A stretch of DNA of 64,000 nt from Mediterraneibacter gnavus ATCC 29149 (GCF_008121495.1 NZ_CP043051.1:2313001-2377000), one strand, 5' to 3'. Positions 25,460 to 34,665 are shown, numbered from the stretch's first letter. Notes: generated by a model from the sequence alone, not told the origin. Program-made: numbers and translations.

Positions 25460-26386
25460 GATAAGACGGGGACACTCACAGAGGCGCGACCGACGGTACG
25501 AAAGGTGGTTTCTTTCTGTGAGCAGAGTGAGGATGAGCTGCTGAGAATGGCGGCCTGTCTGGAGGAACATTTTCCACATTCCATGGCAAAGGCTGTTGTG
25601 GAAGCCGCCAGAAAAAGAGGGCTGGAGCATGAAGAGATGCACAGCAAGGTCAATTATATTGTTGCACATGGAATTTCCTCCACGATCGAAGGAAAACGCG
25701 TGGTGATCGGAAGTCATCATTTTGTATTCGAAGATGAAAAATGCTCGGTCAGAGAACCGTGGATCCGACAGTTTGAAACACTTCCGGAAGAATGTTCTCT
25801 GCTCTATCTTGCCATTGAGCATGAGCTTGCTGCAGTTGTATGTATTGAAGATCCGCTGCGCAAAGAAGCGGCAGATGTAGTGCGTGCTTTGAAGGCAACA
25901 GGGCTTGAGAAAGTCGTGATGATGACAGGAGACAGTGAAAAAACAGCTGCTTCTGTGGCGAGAAGAGTTGGTGTGGATGCATATTATTCAGAAGTGCTGC
26001 CTGAGGATAAGGCAAAATTTGTGGAACAGGAGCGCGCATCCGGCCGTACGGTGATTATGATCGGCGACGGGATCAACGATTCTCCGGCATTGTCGGCAGC
26101 AAATGTGGGAATTGCAATTCGTGACGGTGCGCAGATCGCACAGGAAATTGCGGATATCACAATCTCGGCAGAAAACTTGTGGGAAATCGTAATGTTGAGA
26201 AGATTAAGCGAGGCGCTGATGCGGCGTATCCAGAAAAATTACAGAAGCATTGTCGGGATCAATGCTACTTTGATACTGCTTGGAGTCACAGGAATCCTGC
26301 AGCCTACGACGTCTGCACTGCTTCATAATATGTCTACGCTGACGATCAGCCTGACCAATATGAAAAACTTACTGGATGAAAACTAG
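25460..26386 (+). pseudogene. P1B-type ATPase, C-terminal catalytic part (gene split by element)
   Basis: 308 host residues starting exactly at the phosphorylation motif DKTGTLTEARPTV (Asp386 of the intact 693-residue protein). The nucleotide-binding domain (HFPHSMAKAVVEAA, GISS), the TGDSEKTA motif, and GDGINDSPALSAANVGIAI of the P domain are intact, as are the last membrane helices. No substitutions that break the frame are seen. It has no ribosome site of its own; an upstream frame enters it from the element. Clean excision would restore the gene. Confidence 0.9.
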
Positions 26387-26453
26387 TTATTGAGAAAAAA
26401 TCGATAATAACCCTCTTGATTTTTTGAAATAGTTCCTATAGAATAAAACTAAG

Positions 26454-26469
26454 GTTAGTTACAACTAAC
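26454..26469. promoter_or_regulatory. Operator copy 3: GTTAG-N6-CTAAC
   Basis: GTTAGTTACAACTAAC, same arms and spacing as copies 1 and 2. It lies between a TATAGAAT-like -10 and the ribosome site of the next gene. Confidence 0.75.
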
Positions 26470-26504
26470 AAACGGGAACACACAGGAAAATTCAGGAGGT
26501 GCGT

Positions 26505-26792
26505 ATGAGTATTGTTATTATCGGAGGACATGACCGAATGGTCTGTCAGTATAAAAAAGTATGTCAGAAATATCAGTGTAAAGCAAAAGTGTTCACACAG
26601 ATGTCAGGAAATCTGTCCAAAAAGATAGGAACTCCGGATCTGGTCGTTTTATTCACAAACACTGTTTCGCACAAAATGGTGCGGTGTGCAGTGGAAGAAG
26701 CAGGCCGCTGCAATGCAGAGATCATCCGCTGCCATACAAGCAGCAAAAACGCACTGGAAGATATCCTGGAAACTGCCTGTGCAGCAGTGTAA
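26505..26792 (+). CDS. DUF2325-type small protein, probably metal-regulated
   Basis: 95 residues: MSIVIIGGHDRMVCQYKKVC, a TPDLVVLFTNTVSHKMVRCAVEEA segment and IIRCHTSSKNALEDILE. The IVIIGGHDR start and VSHKMV match DUF2325. AGGAGG at 26494-26499 selects ATG 26505. Five Cys and conserved His suggest metal or redox binding. Its promoter carries the third copy of the operator found at the feo genes, so it belongs to the same iron-responsive regulon. Confidence 0.75.
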   Translation: MSIVIIGGHDRMVCQYKKVCQKYQCKAKVFTQMSGNLSKKIGTPDLVVLFTNTVSHKMVRCAVEEAGRCNAEIIRCHTSSKNALEDILETACAAV

Positions 26793-26846
26793 AAACGATC
26801 AGCTTCAAAAGAGCAAGATAGAAGAGAAATATAGAAAAATGTACAA

Positions 26847-26891
26847 AAAAGAGAGTATACGATACGAAATATGTATGGTATACTCTCTTTT
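26847..26891. terminator. Bidirectional terminator
   Basis: GAGAGTATAC (26851-26860) and GTATACTCTC (26878-26887) form a 10-bp stem flanked by A6 and TTTT. Confidence 0.82.
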
Positions 26892-26918
26892 GATATGAAA
26901 AAATGAGGGATGAGGGAC

Positions 26919-28118
26919 ATGAACATCAGAAAAAACTATAATCATACATTGAATGCCTGTTACCTTGGCTATATTACCCAGGCAATCGTGAACAATTTTG
27001 CACCGCTTCTGTTTCTGACATTTCAGAGTACATATGAGATTTCGCTGGATAAGATCGCACTTTTGGTATCCTTTAATTTTGGGGTGCAGTTGATCGTGGA
27101 TCTGCTGGCCGCAAAATATGTGGACAAGATCGGATACCGCAACAGTGTGGTGGCAGCACATATTTTCGGAGCAGTTGGCCTGGTGGGACTGGCAGTGTTT
27201 CCGTCCGTTTTTCCGGATGCGTATGCAGGACTGCTTTTGGCAGTATTTTGTTATGCAATTGGAGGCGGATTGATCGAGGTGCTGATCAGTCCGATTGTAG
27301 AATCTTGTCCGACAGAGCGAAAGGCTGCTGCGATGAGTCTTCTGCATTCTTTTTACTGTTGGGGGCATGTAGGCGTGATTCTGATCTCGACTGCATTTTT
27401 TGCCATTGCGGGGATTGAGAACTGGAGGATACTGGCTGTGATCTGGGCAATCCTTCCGGCGTTGAATGCAGTATATTTTGGAATGGTACCGATTCAGGCA
27501 GAAGAGGAAGACGTTGAGGGAATTCCTGTGCGAGAATTATTTAAAATGAAAATTTTCTGGGTGTTGGTACTGCTGATGATCTGTGCAGGGGCATCTGAAC
27601 AGGGAATGTCCCAGTGGGCGTCAGCATTTGCAGAATCAGGGCTGCATGTAGAAAAGGCAGTCGGGGACCTGGCGGGACCATGTCTTTTTGCACTGTTGAT
27701 GGGAAGTTCAAGACTGCTCTATGCGAAGATGAGTGAGCGGATCTCATTGCCAAAAATGATGCTCTCAAGCGGGATTTTGTGCATTGTGAGTTATCTGCTT
27801 GCCGCATTGTCTCCAAATCCGGTGCTGGCGCTGCTGGGATGTGGGCTTTGTGGATTTTCTGTGGGCGTATTCTGGCCGGGAACCTTTAGTATGGCTGCAG
27901 CATCCTGTCCGAAAGGAGGGACTGCATTGTTTGCACTTCTGGCACTTGCGGGAGATCTTGGGTGTTCTTCCGGTCCGGGAGTGGTAGGCGTTGTATCAGG
28001 AGCATTTTCAGAGAATCTGAAGGCAGGACTTTTGGCAGCAATCGTATTTCCGGTTCTGCTGATCATTGGACTGCAATTGTTGAAAGAAGGAAGTCGAGAG
28101 AGAGGGGAAGTAAGATGA
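26919..28118 (+). CDS. Major facilitator superfamily transporter
   Basis: About 399 residues with about 12 hydrophobic segments. The loop after TM2 reads VDKIGYRNSVV, the MFS motif A position, and a mid-protein hydrophilic loop (VPIQAEEEDVEGIPVRELFKMK) separates the halves. Substrate cannot be predicted. ATG 26919 is chosen because GAGGG lies 9 bases before it; ATG 26910 has no spaced site. Its stop overlaps the next start (ATGA), so it is coupled with the MATE gene. Confidence 0.85.
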   Translation: MNIRKNYNHTLNACYLGYITQAIVNNFAPLLFLTFQSTYEISLDKIALLVSFNFGVQLIVDLLAAKYVDKIGYRNSVVAAHIFGAVGLVGLAVFPSVFPDAYAGLLLAVFCYAIGGGLIEVLISPIVESCPTERKAAAMSLLHSFYCWGHVGVILISTAFFAIAGIENWRILAVIWAILPALNAVYFGMVPIQAEEEDVEGIPVRELFKMKIFWVLVLLMICAGASEQGMSQWASAFAESGLHVEKAVGDLAGPCLFALLMGSSRLLYAKMSERISLPKMMLSSGILCIVSYLLAALSPNPVLALLGCGLCGFSVGVFWPGTFSMAAASCPKGGTALFALLALAGDLGCSSGPGVVGVVSGAFSENLKAGLLAAIVFPVLLIIGLQLLKEGSRERGEVR

Positions 28119-29473
28119 AAAAAGAGATGACAAATGATATGACTGTCGGAAGTCCGACAAAGCTGATCATTCAGTTTATGATTCCGATGTGTCTGGGAAA
28201 TGTGTTCCAGCAGTTTTACAATATTGCGGATTCCATCATTGCAGGGCAGTTTTTGGGTGTCAATGCTCTGGCAGCGATCGGAAGTACCGGTTCATTGATG
28301 TTTTTTGTGACAGGATGGCTGCAGGGACTGACCAGTGGATTTGCAATTCTGGTATCGCAGTGGTTTGGAGCAAAAGATATGAAACGGATGCGCCATTATG
28401 TGGCAATGTCCATTTACCTGACGATTGCGTTTGCTGTGGTGATGACGATCGGATTTGAATTTGCCAATGAGCCGATTTTAAGGCTGATGAATTCTCCGGA
28501 AAATCTGATGGCAGATATCAAAGGATATATGGCAGTCATCTATGGCGGGCTGATCGTAACTGCGGCATACAATGCACTTGCGGCAGTGCTGCGGGCTTTG
28601 GGCGATTCCAAATCACCATTATACTTTCTGATCATTTCCGCGATTATCAATGTGGTTCTGGATATTGTATTTATCGTGAATTTTGGAATGGGCGTGGAAG
28701 GCTGCGGATATGCGACCGTGATCGCACAGGCTGTTTCTGCATTGTTGTGTCTGATTTATATTGTAAAAAAATTTCCGATCCTGCGGCTTTCGGAAGAAGA
28801 TTTTCGGATTTCCTTTCAGAGCATGGGACGGCTTCTGGCATTGGGAATTCCCATGGGACTGCAGTTTTCTATTACGGCGATCGGAACGATCATTGTGCAG
28901 GGAGCGGTCAATATTTACGGAGCGGTATATATGGCAGGATTTTCAGCTGCAGGAAAACTGCAGAATATTATTGTGACAGTATTTACTGCGTTTGGCGCCA
29001 CAGTTGCCACATATGTGGGTCAGAACCGCGGAGCCGGGAAAATGGATCGTGTACATAAGGGAGTACGATACACGCAGATCATGGTATTTGTCTGGAGTGC
29101 GGTCACAATGGTTTTGGTGTACTTCTTTGGAGAAGAGATGACATTGTTGTTTGTGAGCAAAACGGAGACAGAGGTACTTCATGCAGCGGAAGTTTATTTC
29201 CGGACGGTGTTCTGGGCATACCCGTTTTTAGGAAGTATTTTTATCTATCGAAATGCGCTGCAGGGAATGGGCTACGGTCTTGTTCCGATGCTTGGTGGTG
29301 TGTTTGAACTGGCGGCAAGAGCGCTGATCGTACTTTTGGTGGCAGGAAAGACGAGCTTTTTCGGTGTTTGCCTTGCAGATCCGGCGGCATGGATTTCGGC
29401 ATTGATTCCATTGATTCCGTATTACATTTATGTGATGAAAAAATATGAAAAGCAGAAACAGCTGGAGGGATAG
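28115..29473 (+). CDS. MATE family multidrug/Na+ efflux transporter
   Basis: 452 residues, about 12 transmembrane helices in two MatE halves: PMCLGNVFQQFYNIADSIIAGQFLG near the N-terminus and GIPMGLQFSITAIGTIIVQGAVN at the start of the second half. This is the clostridial NorM/DinF-like branch. It exports cationic compounds by Na+ or H+ exchange. It overlaps the MFS gene by 4 bases. Both transporters are probably expressed together. Confidence 0.9.
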   Translation: MKKEMTNDMTVGSPTKLIIQFMIPMCLGNVFQQFYNIADSIIAGQFLGVNALAAIGSTGSLMFFVTGWLQGLTSGFAILVSQWFGAKDMKRMRHYVAMSIYLTIAFAVVMTIGFEFANEPILRLMNSPENLMADIKGYMAVIYGGLIVTAAYNALAAVLRALGDSKSPLYFLIISAIINVVLDIVFIVNFGMGVEGCGYATVIAQAVSALLCLIYIVKKFPILRLSEEDFRISFQSMGRLLALGIPMGLQFSITAIGTIIVQGAVNIYGAVYMAGFSAAGKLQNIIVTVFTAFGATVATYVGQNRGAGKMDRVHKGVRYTQIMVFVWSAVTMVLVYFFGEEMTLLFVSKTETEVLHAAEVYFRTVFWAYPFLGSIFIYRNALQGMGYGLVPMLGGVFELAARALIVLLVAGKTSFFGVCLADPAAWISALIPLIPYYIYVMKKYEKQKQLEG

Positions 29474-29485
29474 TGCATAAGAGAG

Positions 29486-29526
29486 GAGACAACAGGTGGA
29501 GAACATTCATCTGTTGTCTCTTTTTT
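29486..29526 (+). terminator. Terminator after MATE gene
   Basis: GAGACAACAG (29486-29495) pairs with CTGTTGTCTC (29511-29520), followed by T6. Confidence 0.88.
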
Positions 29527-29652
29527 GTCAGTTGTGTTGTGAAATGTGCAAGTTGTGCAAAAAAACTCAAAAAGAGAAGGACATGTGGTAAAGTATGAAC
29601 ATAGAAAGCCGGCCGGCACTATAGAGAATATGAGAATACGGGAGGAAGAAAA

Positions 29653-32544
29653 ATGTTAGCGATTAACATGGCGGATGTGGTAAATGTATTGAATACATGT
29701 AAACCTTATCTGATTGGATTTGGTATTGTGCTTGCAATTGCACTGATTGTTCTGATTGCGGCATTTAAACTGAAAAAGACAAAAAGAAAACTGGTACGTT
29801 CACAGGCTGGAATTGCAATTCTGTTAGCATTGGTGATCGTAGTAAATATGATTTGCTGGGGACCGATGTCAAGCATGATCTCTCTTGCAACCGGAAACGG
29901 AACAATTTCAGAAGAGACATCAAATGAGGCAACCAAACTGGTAGAGAAGATTGCGGAAGAAGGAATTGTGCTTTTAAAGAATGAAGACAATATGCTTCCG
30001 ATGGAAAATAATAAAAAGTTAAATGTATTTGGATGGGCATCGACAAATCCATGTTATGGTGGAACAGGTTCCGGTTCTTTATCTGATGCATATGAGACAG
30101 TATCTTTACTTCAGGGACTGGAAAATGCAGGATTTGAACTGAACTCAGAGCTTTCTGATTTCTACAAAGACTACCGTGCAGAGCGTCCGGAAGTCGGAAT
30201 GTGGGAGCAGGACTGGACACTTCCAGAACCTACAGTAGATTCTTACAGTGAAGATTTGATCAAGAATGCACAGGATTTTTCTGATACAGCACTGGTTGTG
30301 ATTACACGTGTAGGTGGAGAAGGTGCAGATCTTCCGACAGATGTAAGCAAAGTGACTTATACAGATAACTCAAAAGACTACAAAGACTTTGAGCCGGGAG
30401 AGCATTATCTGCAGCTGAGCCAGACAGAGAAAAATATGCTGGATATGGTATGCTCTGATTTTGACAATGTTGTAGTTGTATACAATGGTGCAAATGCAAT
30501 GGAGCTTGGATTCTTAAATGATTATGAGCAAATCAAAGGTGCAGTATGGTGTCCGGGAACAGGACAGGCAGGATTCAATGGTCTTGGCGTGATTTTAAGC
30601 GGAGAAGTGAATCCGTCGGCAAAAACAAGTGATACATTTGTAAGAGATCTGACTGCAACACCGACAGCACAGAACTTTGGAAACTTTACATATGACAATA
30701 TGGATGAGTATAAAGTAACACAGACAGGCTTTACAGGAAAAGAAGAGACAACAACTCCTTCTTTCATAAATTATGTAGAAGGAATTTATGTCGGATATCG
30801 TTTCTACGAGACAGCTGCCAGTGAAGGGCTCATCGATTATGATAAAACAGTACTGTATCCGTTTGGATATGGATTATCTTACACAACATTTACACAGGAA
30901 ATGGGCAAGATTACAGAAAATGACGGAACAATTTCCTTTGATGTTACAGTTACAAACACAGGCGACACAGCAGGAAAAGATGTTGTAGAAGTATACTATA
31001 ACCCGCCGTACACAAACGGAGGAATTGAAAAAGCATCTGCGAATCTGATCGCTTATGACAAAACAAAAAGCTTAGAGCCGGGTGAATCCCAGACACTGAC
31101 AATTTCCTTTAAAGCAGAAGATATGGCATCATATGACTATCAGAAAGAAAAAGGATACGTTCTGGAAGCCGGTGATTATGAGATCAGCATCAACACGGAT
31201 TCACATCACATCATTGAATCTGAAACTTATACAGTGGATGAAACAGTGAAGTATACAGGAGACAATAAACGTTCGACTGACCAGACAACTGTGGAAAATC
31301 AGTTTGACTATGCGGCAGGAGATGTTACATACTTATCCCGTGCAAACGGATTTGCAAATTATAAAGAAGCAACAGCAGCACCAGAGAGTCTTTCCATGTC
31401 AAAAGAGGCAAAGAAAGAATTTATCAACAACAGCAACTATAATCCGGAAGATTATAACAATGAAGAAGATAAAATGCCGGAAACAGGTGCAAAAAATGAT
31501 ATTGAACTGGCAGATTTAAGAGGTGTCGACTATGATGACGCAAAATGGGATGAACTGCTTGACAATATGACAATCAGTGATATGGATACTGTGATCGCTC
31601 TGGGCGGATATCAGACAGCAGCAGCTTCCAGCGTAGGAAAAATACAGACGATTGACTGTGACGGACCGGCATCTATCAATAACAACTTTACAGGAACAGG
31701 TTCCATCGGATTCCCGTCAGCGGTTATGATCGCATGTACATGGAATGATGAGATTGCAATGGAATTCGGAGAAAGCATCGGTAAAATGGCAGATGAAATG
31801 GGGGTATCCGGATGGTATGCTCCGGCAATGAATATTCACCGTTCTGCATTTGCAGGCCGTAACTTTGAATACTATTCAGAAGATGGACTGTTATCCGGAA
31901 AAATTGCTGCAAATGCAGTAGTAGGTGCAGAAAAATACGGCGTGTATGCATATTTGAAACACTTTGCCCTGAACGATCAGGAGACAAACCGTACAAGTAT
32001 GCTCTGTACATGGTCAAATGAGCAGGCAATCCGTGAGATTTATCTGAAACCATTTGAAATCTGCGTGAAAGAAGGAAAAGCAAAAGCAGTGATGTCTTCT
32101 TTCAACTATATCGGTACAAGATGGGCAGGAGGCTCAGAAGAACTGTGCAATACCGTACTCCGTGACGAATGGGGATTCCAGGGATTTGTTCTGACAGATT
32201 ACTTTGGTGTATATGGATACATGAACTCTGACCAGGGTATCAGAAATGGTACAGATGCAATGCTTGTTGCATATGATACAGAAACAAACCATGTAAAAGA
32301 TCAGAAGAGCGCAACTGGTGTTGAAGCAATGCGTCAGGCTTGTAAAAATATTATGTACACTGTAGTAAACAGTCGTGCATATGATGCGGAAAATCTGGAA
32401 ACAGGTCTGATGACATGGCAGATTGCAGCAATTGCAGCAGATGTTGTACTGGGTGTGGGAATTCTTGCACTTGAAATCGTGGCAATCAAACGCTTCCGCA
32501 AACGCCTTGCAGAAGAGAAGGCAGCTGTAGCAGTTGAGAACTAA
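29653..32544 (+). CDS. Membrane-anchored, circularly permuted glycoside hydrolase family 3 protein
   Basis: 963 residues. Order of parts: two N-terminal membrane helices (about 17-38 and 50-72), the GH3 C-terminal alpha/beta domain (VVVYNGANAMELG, AVWCPGTGQAG; about 85-380), a fibronectin III-like domain (VLYPFGYGLSYTTF onwards), then the TIM-barrel N-domain (YAPAMNIHRSAFAGRNFEYYSEDGLLSGK, in parts; LKHFALNDQE) and a final membrane helix. The nucleophile is Asp849 in VLTDYFG. In ordinary GH3 the barrel comes first. The enzyme probably cleaves beta-glucosides or xylosides outside the cell. The next gene encodes a GtrA-like protein 20 bases on. Confidence 0.9.
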   Translation: MLAINMADVVNVLNTCKPYLIGFGIVLAIALIVLIAAFKLKKTKRKLVRSQAGIAILLALVIVVNMICWGPMSSMISLATGNGTISEETSNEATKLVEKIAEEGIVLLKNEDNMLPMENNKKLNVFGWASTNPCYGGTGSGSLSDAYETVSLLQGLENAGFELNSELSDFYKDYRAERPEVGMWEQDWTLPEPTVDSYSEDLIKNAQDFSDTALVVITRVGGEGADLPTDVSKVTYTDNSKDYKDFEPGEHYLQLSQTEKNMLDMVCSDFDNVVVVYNGANAMELGFLNDYEQIKGAVWCPGTGQAGFNGLGVILSGEVNPSAKTSDTFVRDLTATPTAQNFGNFTYDNMDEYKVTQTGFTGKEETTTPSFINYVEGIYVGYRFYETAASEGLIDYDKTVLYPFGYGLSYTTFTQEMGKITENDGTISFDVTVTNTGDTAGKDVVEVYYNPPYTNGGIEKASANLIAYDKTKSLEPGESQTLTISFKAEDMASYDYQKEKGYVLEAGDYEISINTDSHHIIESETYTVDETVKYTGDNKRSTDQTTVENQFDYAAGDVTYLSRANGFANYKEATAAPESLSMSKEAKKEFINNSNYNPEDYNNEEDKMPETGAKNDIELADLRGVDYDDAKWDELLDNMTISDMDTVIALGGYQTAAASSVGKIQTIDCDGPASINNNFTGTGSIGFPSAVMIACTWNDEIAMEFGESIGKMADEMGVSGWYAPAMNIHRSAFAGRNFEYYSEDGLLSGKIAANAVVGAEKYGVYAYLKHFALNDQETNRTSMLCTWSNEQAIREIYLKPFEICVKEGKAKAVMSSFNYIGTRWAGGSEELCNTVLRDEWGFQGFVLTDYFGVYGYMNSDQGIRNGTDAMLVAYDTETNHVKDQKSATGVEAMRQACKNIMYTVVNSRAYDAENLETGLMTWQIAAIAADVVLGVGILALEIVAIKRFRKRLAEEKAAVAVEN

Positions 32545-32564
32545 GCAATAGCGAGGAGATAGAA

Positions 32565-33158
32565 ATGGAAAACACGGCAAAGAAAGGCTTCTGGGGGACT
32601 TTTAAAGAAAAACACCCGGCAGTTGCACAGTTTATCGTATTCTTTATTATCAGCAATGGAGTGACAGTACTTCAGATGATCATGATGCCGGCAATTAAAT
32701 ATGCGTTTGGTTTTACATCCCTTGTCAATACGAATTTTCAGATTCTGCCAATCGGACATAATCTGGACGGCAGCGTCTACTATGTATTTGATTATGCTTC
32801 CGGAGCAATCAGCTCCGGAGGCGGCGGAGGACTTGCATATTTCCTTGCAGTGGAGATCACACTTTTTCTGGCGCAGGTTATCAATTTTTTCCTGCAGCGG
32901 AACGTGACTTTCAAATCCAATGCAAGTGTAGTCAAAGCGGCAGTATGGTATTTCATTGCCTGGGTATTGATCTCTGTAGGCGCAGCGGCACTGCAGGGAC
33001 TGTATAAAACACCAATCTATGATTTCTTTATGGGAATGATGGGAGAAGGTGCGGGAATGACAGTAGCTGATATTATCACAATGCTGATCAACTGTGTGAT
33101 TTCGTTCTGGGTATTCTTCCCGATTATGAAGATCATATTTAAAGAGAAAGAAGCATAA
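32565..33158 (+). CDS. GtrA-like four-helix membrane protein
   Basis: 197 residues with four hydrophobic segments, at about 20-45, 85-108, 122-145 and 165-188. Motifs AQFIVFFIISNGVTVLQ and FFLQRNVTFKSNAS match the GtrA family (TM1, and the FxxNRxFTF-like box before TM3). GtrA proteins assist transfer of lipid-linked sugars across the membrane. GCGAGGAGATAG precedes ATG 32565. It is co-transcribed with the permuted GH3, so cell-surface glycan work is a reasonable inference. Confidence 0.82.
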   Translation: MENTAKKGFWGTFKEKHPAVAQFIVFFIISNGVTVLQMIMMPAIKYAFGFTSLVNTNFQILPIGHNLDGSVYYVFDYASGAISSGGGGGLAYFLAVEITLFLAQVINFFLQRNVTFKSNASVVKAAVWYFIAWVLISVGAAALQGLYKTPIYDFFMGMMGEGAGMTVADIITMLINCVISFWVFFPIMKIIFKEKEA

Positions 33159-33164
33159 AAACAG

Positions 33165-33199
33165 AGAGTTATTGCAATCGGGCAATAACTCTTTTTTTA
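33165..33199 (+). terminator. Terminator of the GH3-GtrA operon
   Basis: AGAGTTATTGC (33165-33175) and GCAATAACTCT (33182-33192) form a perfect 11-bp stem, followed by T7. Confidence 0.9.
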
Positions 33200-33405
33200 G
33201 AAAAAATTTTTATTTTATTTATAGATTCACCAGAAATTCTATGTTAGACTATAGCTATATCGGATGCCAAACACGCTGATATCACAGCAGTCGAAAAATC
33301 TTTCAGGCGTATTGCCTTATCTTAAGCATCCAGATTCAAATCAGTATTCTGATTCAGGAGCAGTTTCAAAAAAATCAATCAATCAACAAAAGGAGAAGTA
33401 TGTGT

Positions 33406-34545
33406 ATGTCAGAAACATTAAAACAATTATTTCCGAATATTCGGACCGAAGAAGCAATTATAGGAGAGATCAAGAGTGATGAGAATCTGCTCGCAGAATA
33501 TGAGAGCTGGACAGAACTACAGCAGAGAGATTTTCTGAAGTTCTGTTCAGGGATGCGGGGAGTCAAGGTGTTGTATGACGGGTTTGGAAAGGAGATATTA
33601 AGCCCGATCTATCATCCGGAGCGACTGGAGGAGCTGTTGTCCTGTATCCTGGAGACAGAAGTGAAGATCCGTCAGGTTATACCAAGTGACGGAACGAGAA
33701 TTGCAGATGAGCAGAGTCTTGTTATTATGGATATTGTGGTAGAGCTCATGGATGGAAGTCTGGCGAATGTAGAGATTCAGCGTATCGGATATCTTTTTCC
33801 GGGAGAGCGGTGTGCGTGCTATTCCGCCGATCTGCTTCTTCGGCAGTATAAGAGTGTCAAGAGCAGAAAAAAGAGAAATTTTACATATCGTGATGTGAAA
33901 AATGTATATACAATCGTATTTATCGAAAAAAGTACAAAAGAATTTCAGGAATTTCCGAATACCTATATCCATCGGGCAAAGCAGCAGTTTGATACCGGAC
34001 TTTCTGTGAATCTGCTGCAGGAATACGTTTTGGTGCCGCTTGACATTTTCCGGAAAACCACGCACAATAAAATTATCGAAAACAAGCTTGATGCATGGCT
34101 TACCTTTTTAAGTAATGATACTTCGGAAAAAGTAAAAGAGCTGGTCGAAAAGTATCCCGAATTTAGAGACATGTATCAGGAAATTTATGACATTTGTGAG
34201 AATGTAGAAGAGGTGGTACGTATGTTTTCAAAAGAATTGCAGGAACTGGACCGTAATACGGTGAAGTTTATGATTGAAGAGCAGGAGAGAGAAATTAAGG
34301 CGCAGAAGGAGCAGCTAAGGCAGAGTGAAGAAGAGTTGCAGAAGAATCAGGAGCAGCTGAAGAAGAATGAAGAAGAGTTGCAGAGGAGTCAGGAGCAGCT
34401 GAAGCACAGTGAAGAAGAGTTGCAGAGGAGTCAGGAGCAGCTGAAACACAGTGAAGAAGAGTTACAGAAGAATCAGGAGCAGTTAGCACAAAAGGATGCA
34501 CAGATTGCCAGACTTCTGGCTCAGATTGAAGAGAAAGATACGTAG
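33406..34545 (+). CDS. Rpn/PD-(D/E)XK nuclease-family protein with repeat tail
   Basis: 379 residues. The N-terminal ~260 residues match the Rpn/PDDEXK-transposase-like family: VLYDGFGKEILSPIYHP, then IMDIVVELMDGSLANVEIQ (catalytic D...ExQ), and YIHRAKQQFDTG. The C-terminus (about 290-379) is a coiled coil made of 14-residue repeats EQLKxxEEELQxxQ. ATG 33406 is 10 bases after AGGAG; ATG 33400 is an alternative. Family members act as recombination-promoting nucleases. The gene stands alone between terminators and its sequence does not suggest a mobile unit with ends. Confidence 0.82.
   Translation: MSETLKQLFPNIRTEEAIIGEIKSDENLLAEYESWTELQQRDFLKFCSGMRGVKVLYDGFGKEILSPIYHPERLEELLSCILETEVKIRQVIPSDGTRIADEQSLVIMDIVVELMDGSLANVEIQRIGYLFPGERCACYSADLLLRQYKSVKSRKKRNFTYRDVKNVYTIVFIEKSTKEFQEFPNTYIHRAKQQFDTGLSVNLLQEYVLVPLDIFRKTTHNKIIENKLDAWLTFLSNDTSEKVKELVEKYPEFRDMYQEIYDICENVEEVVRMFSKELQELDRNTVKFMIEEQEREIKAQKEQLRQSEEELQKNQEQLKKNEEELQRSQEQLKHSEEELQRSQEQLKHSEEELQKNQEQLAQKDAQIARLLAQIEEKDT
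34309..34476 (+). repeat. 42-bp tandem repeat inside the nuclease gene, four units
   Basis: Units at 34309-34350, 34351-34392, 34393-34434 and 34435-34476, plus a partial fifth. Each starts GAGCAGCT and contains GTGAAGAAGAGTT or a close variant. Unit length is a multiple of three, so copy-number change keeps the frame. Confidence 0.92.
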
Positions 34546-34665
34546 TTGTTGGTCCATTTATGATGATAGAACAACCAGTTGTGCAGAAATCTCCCCGTTT
34601 CTACGGATTTGTGATAGAGTAGTCTTCAGAAAAATGAAGAGATAAAGAAGTGAAAGGTGAGAGAT

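Noticed and set aside
33264-33479. A 71-codon open frame before the Rpn-like gene
   Set aside because: No ribosome site, overlaps the real start, and composition is not protein-like. The 33200-33405 gap shows no other gene.
34309-34490. Possible CRISPR-like or iteron repeats
   Set aside because: The units are contiguous without spacers, are a multiple of three, and are translated as a coiled coil in a clear gene.
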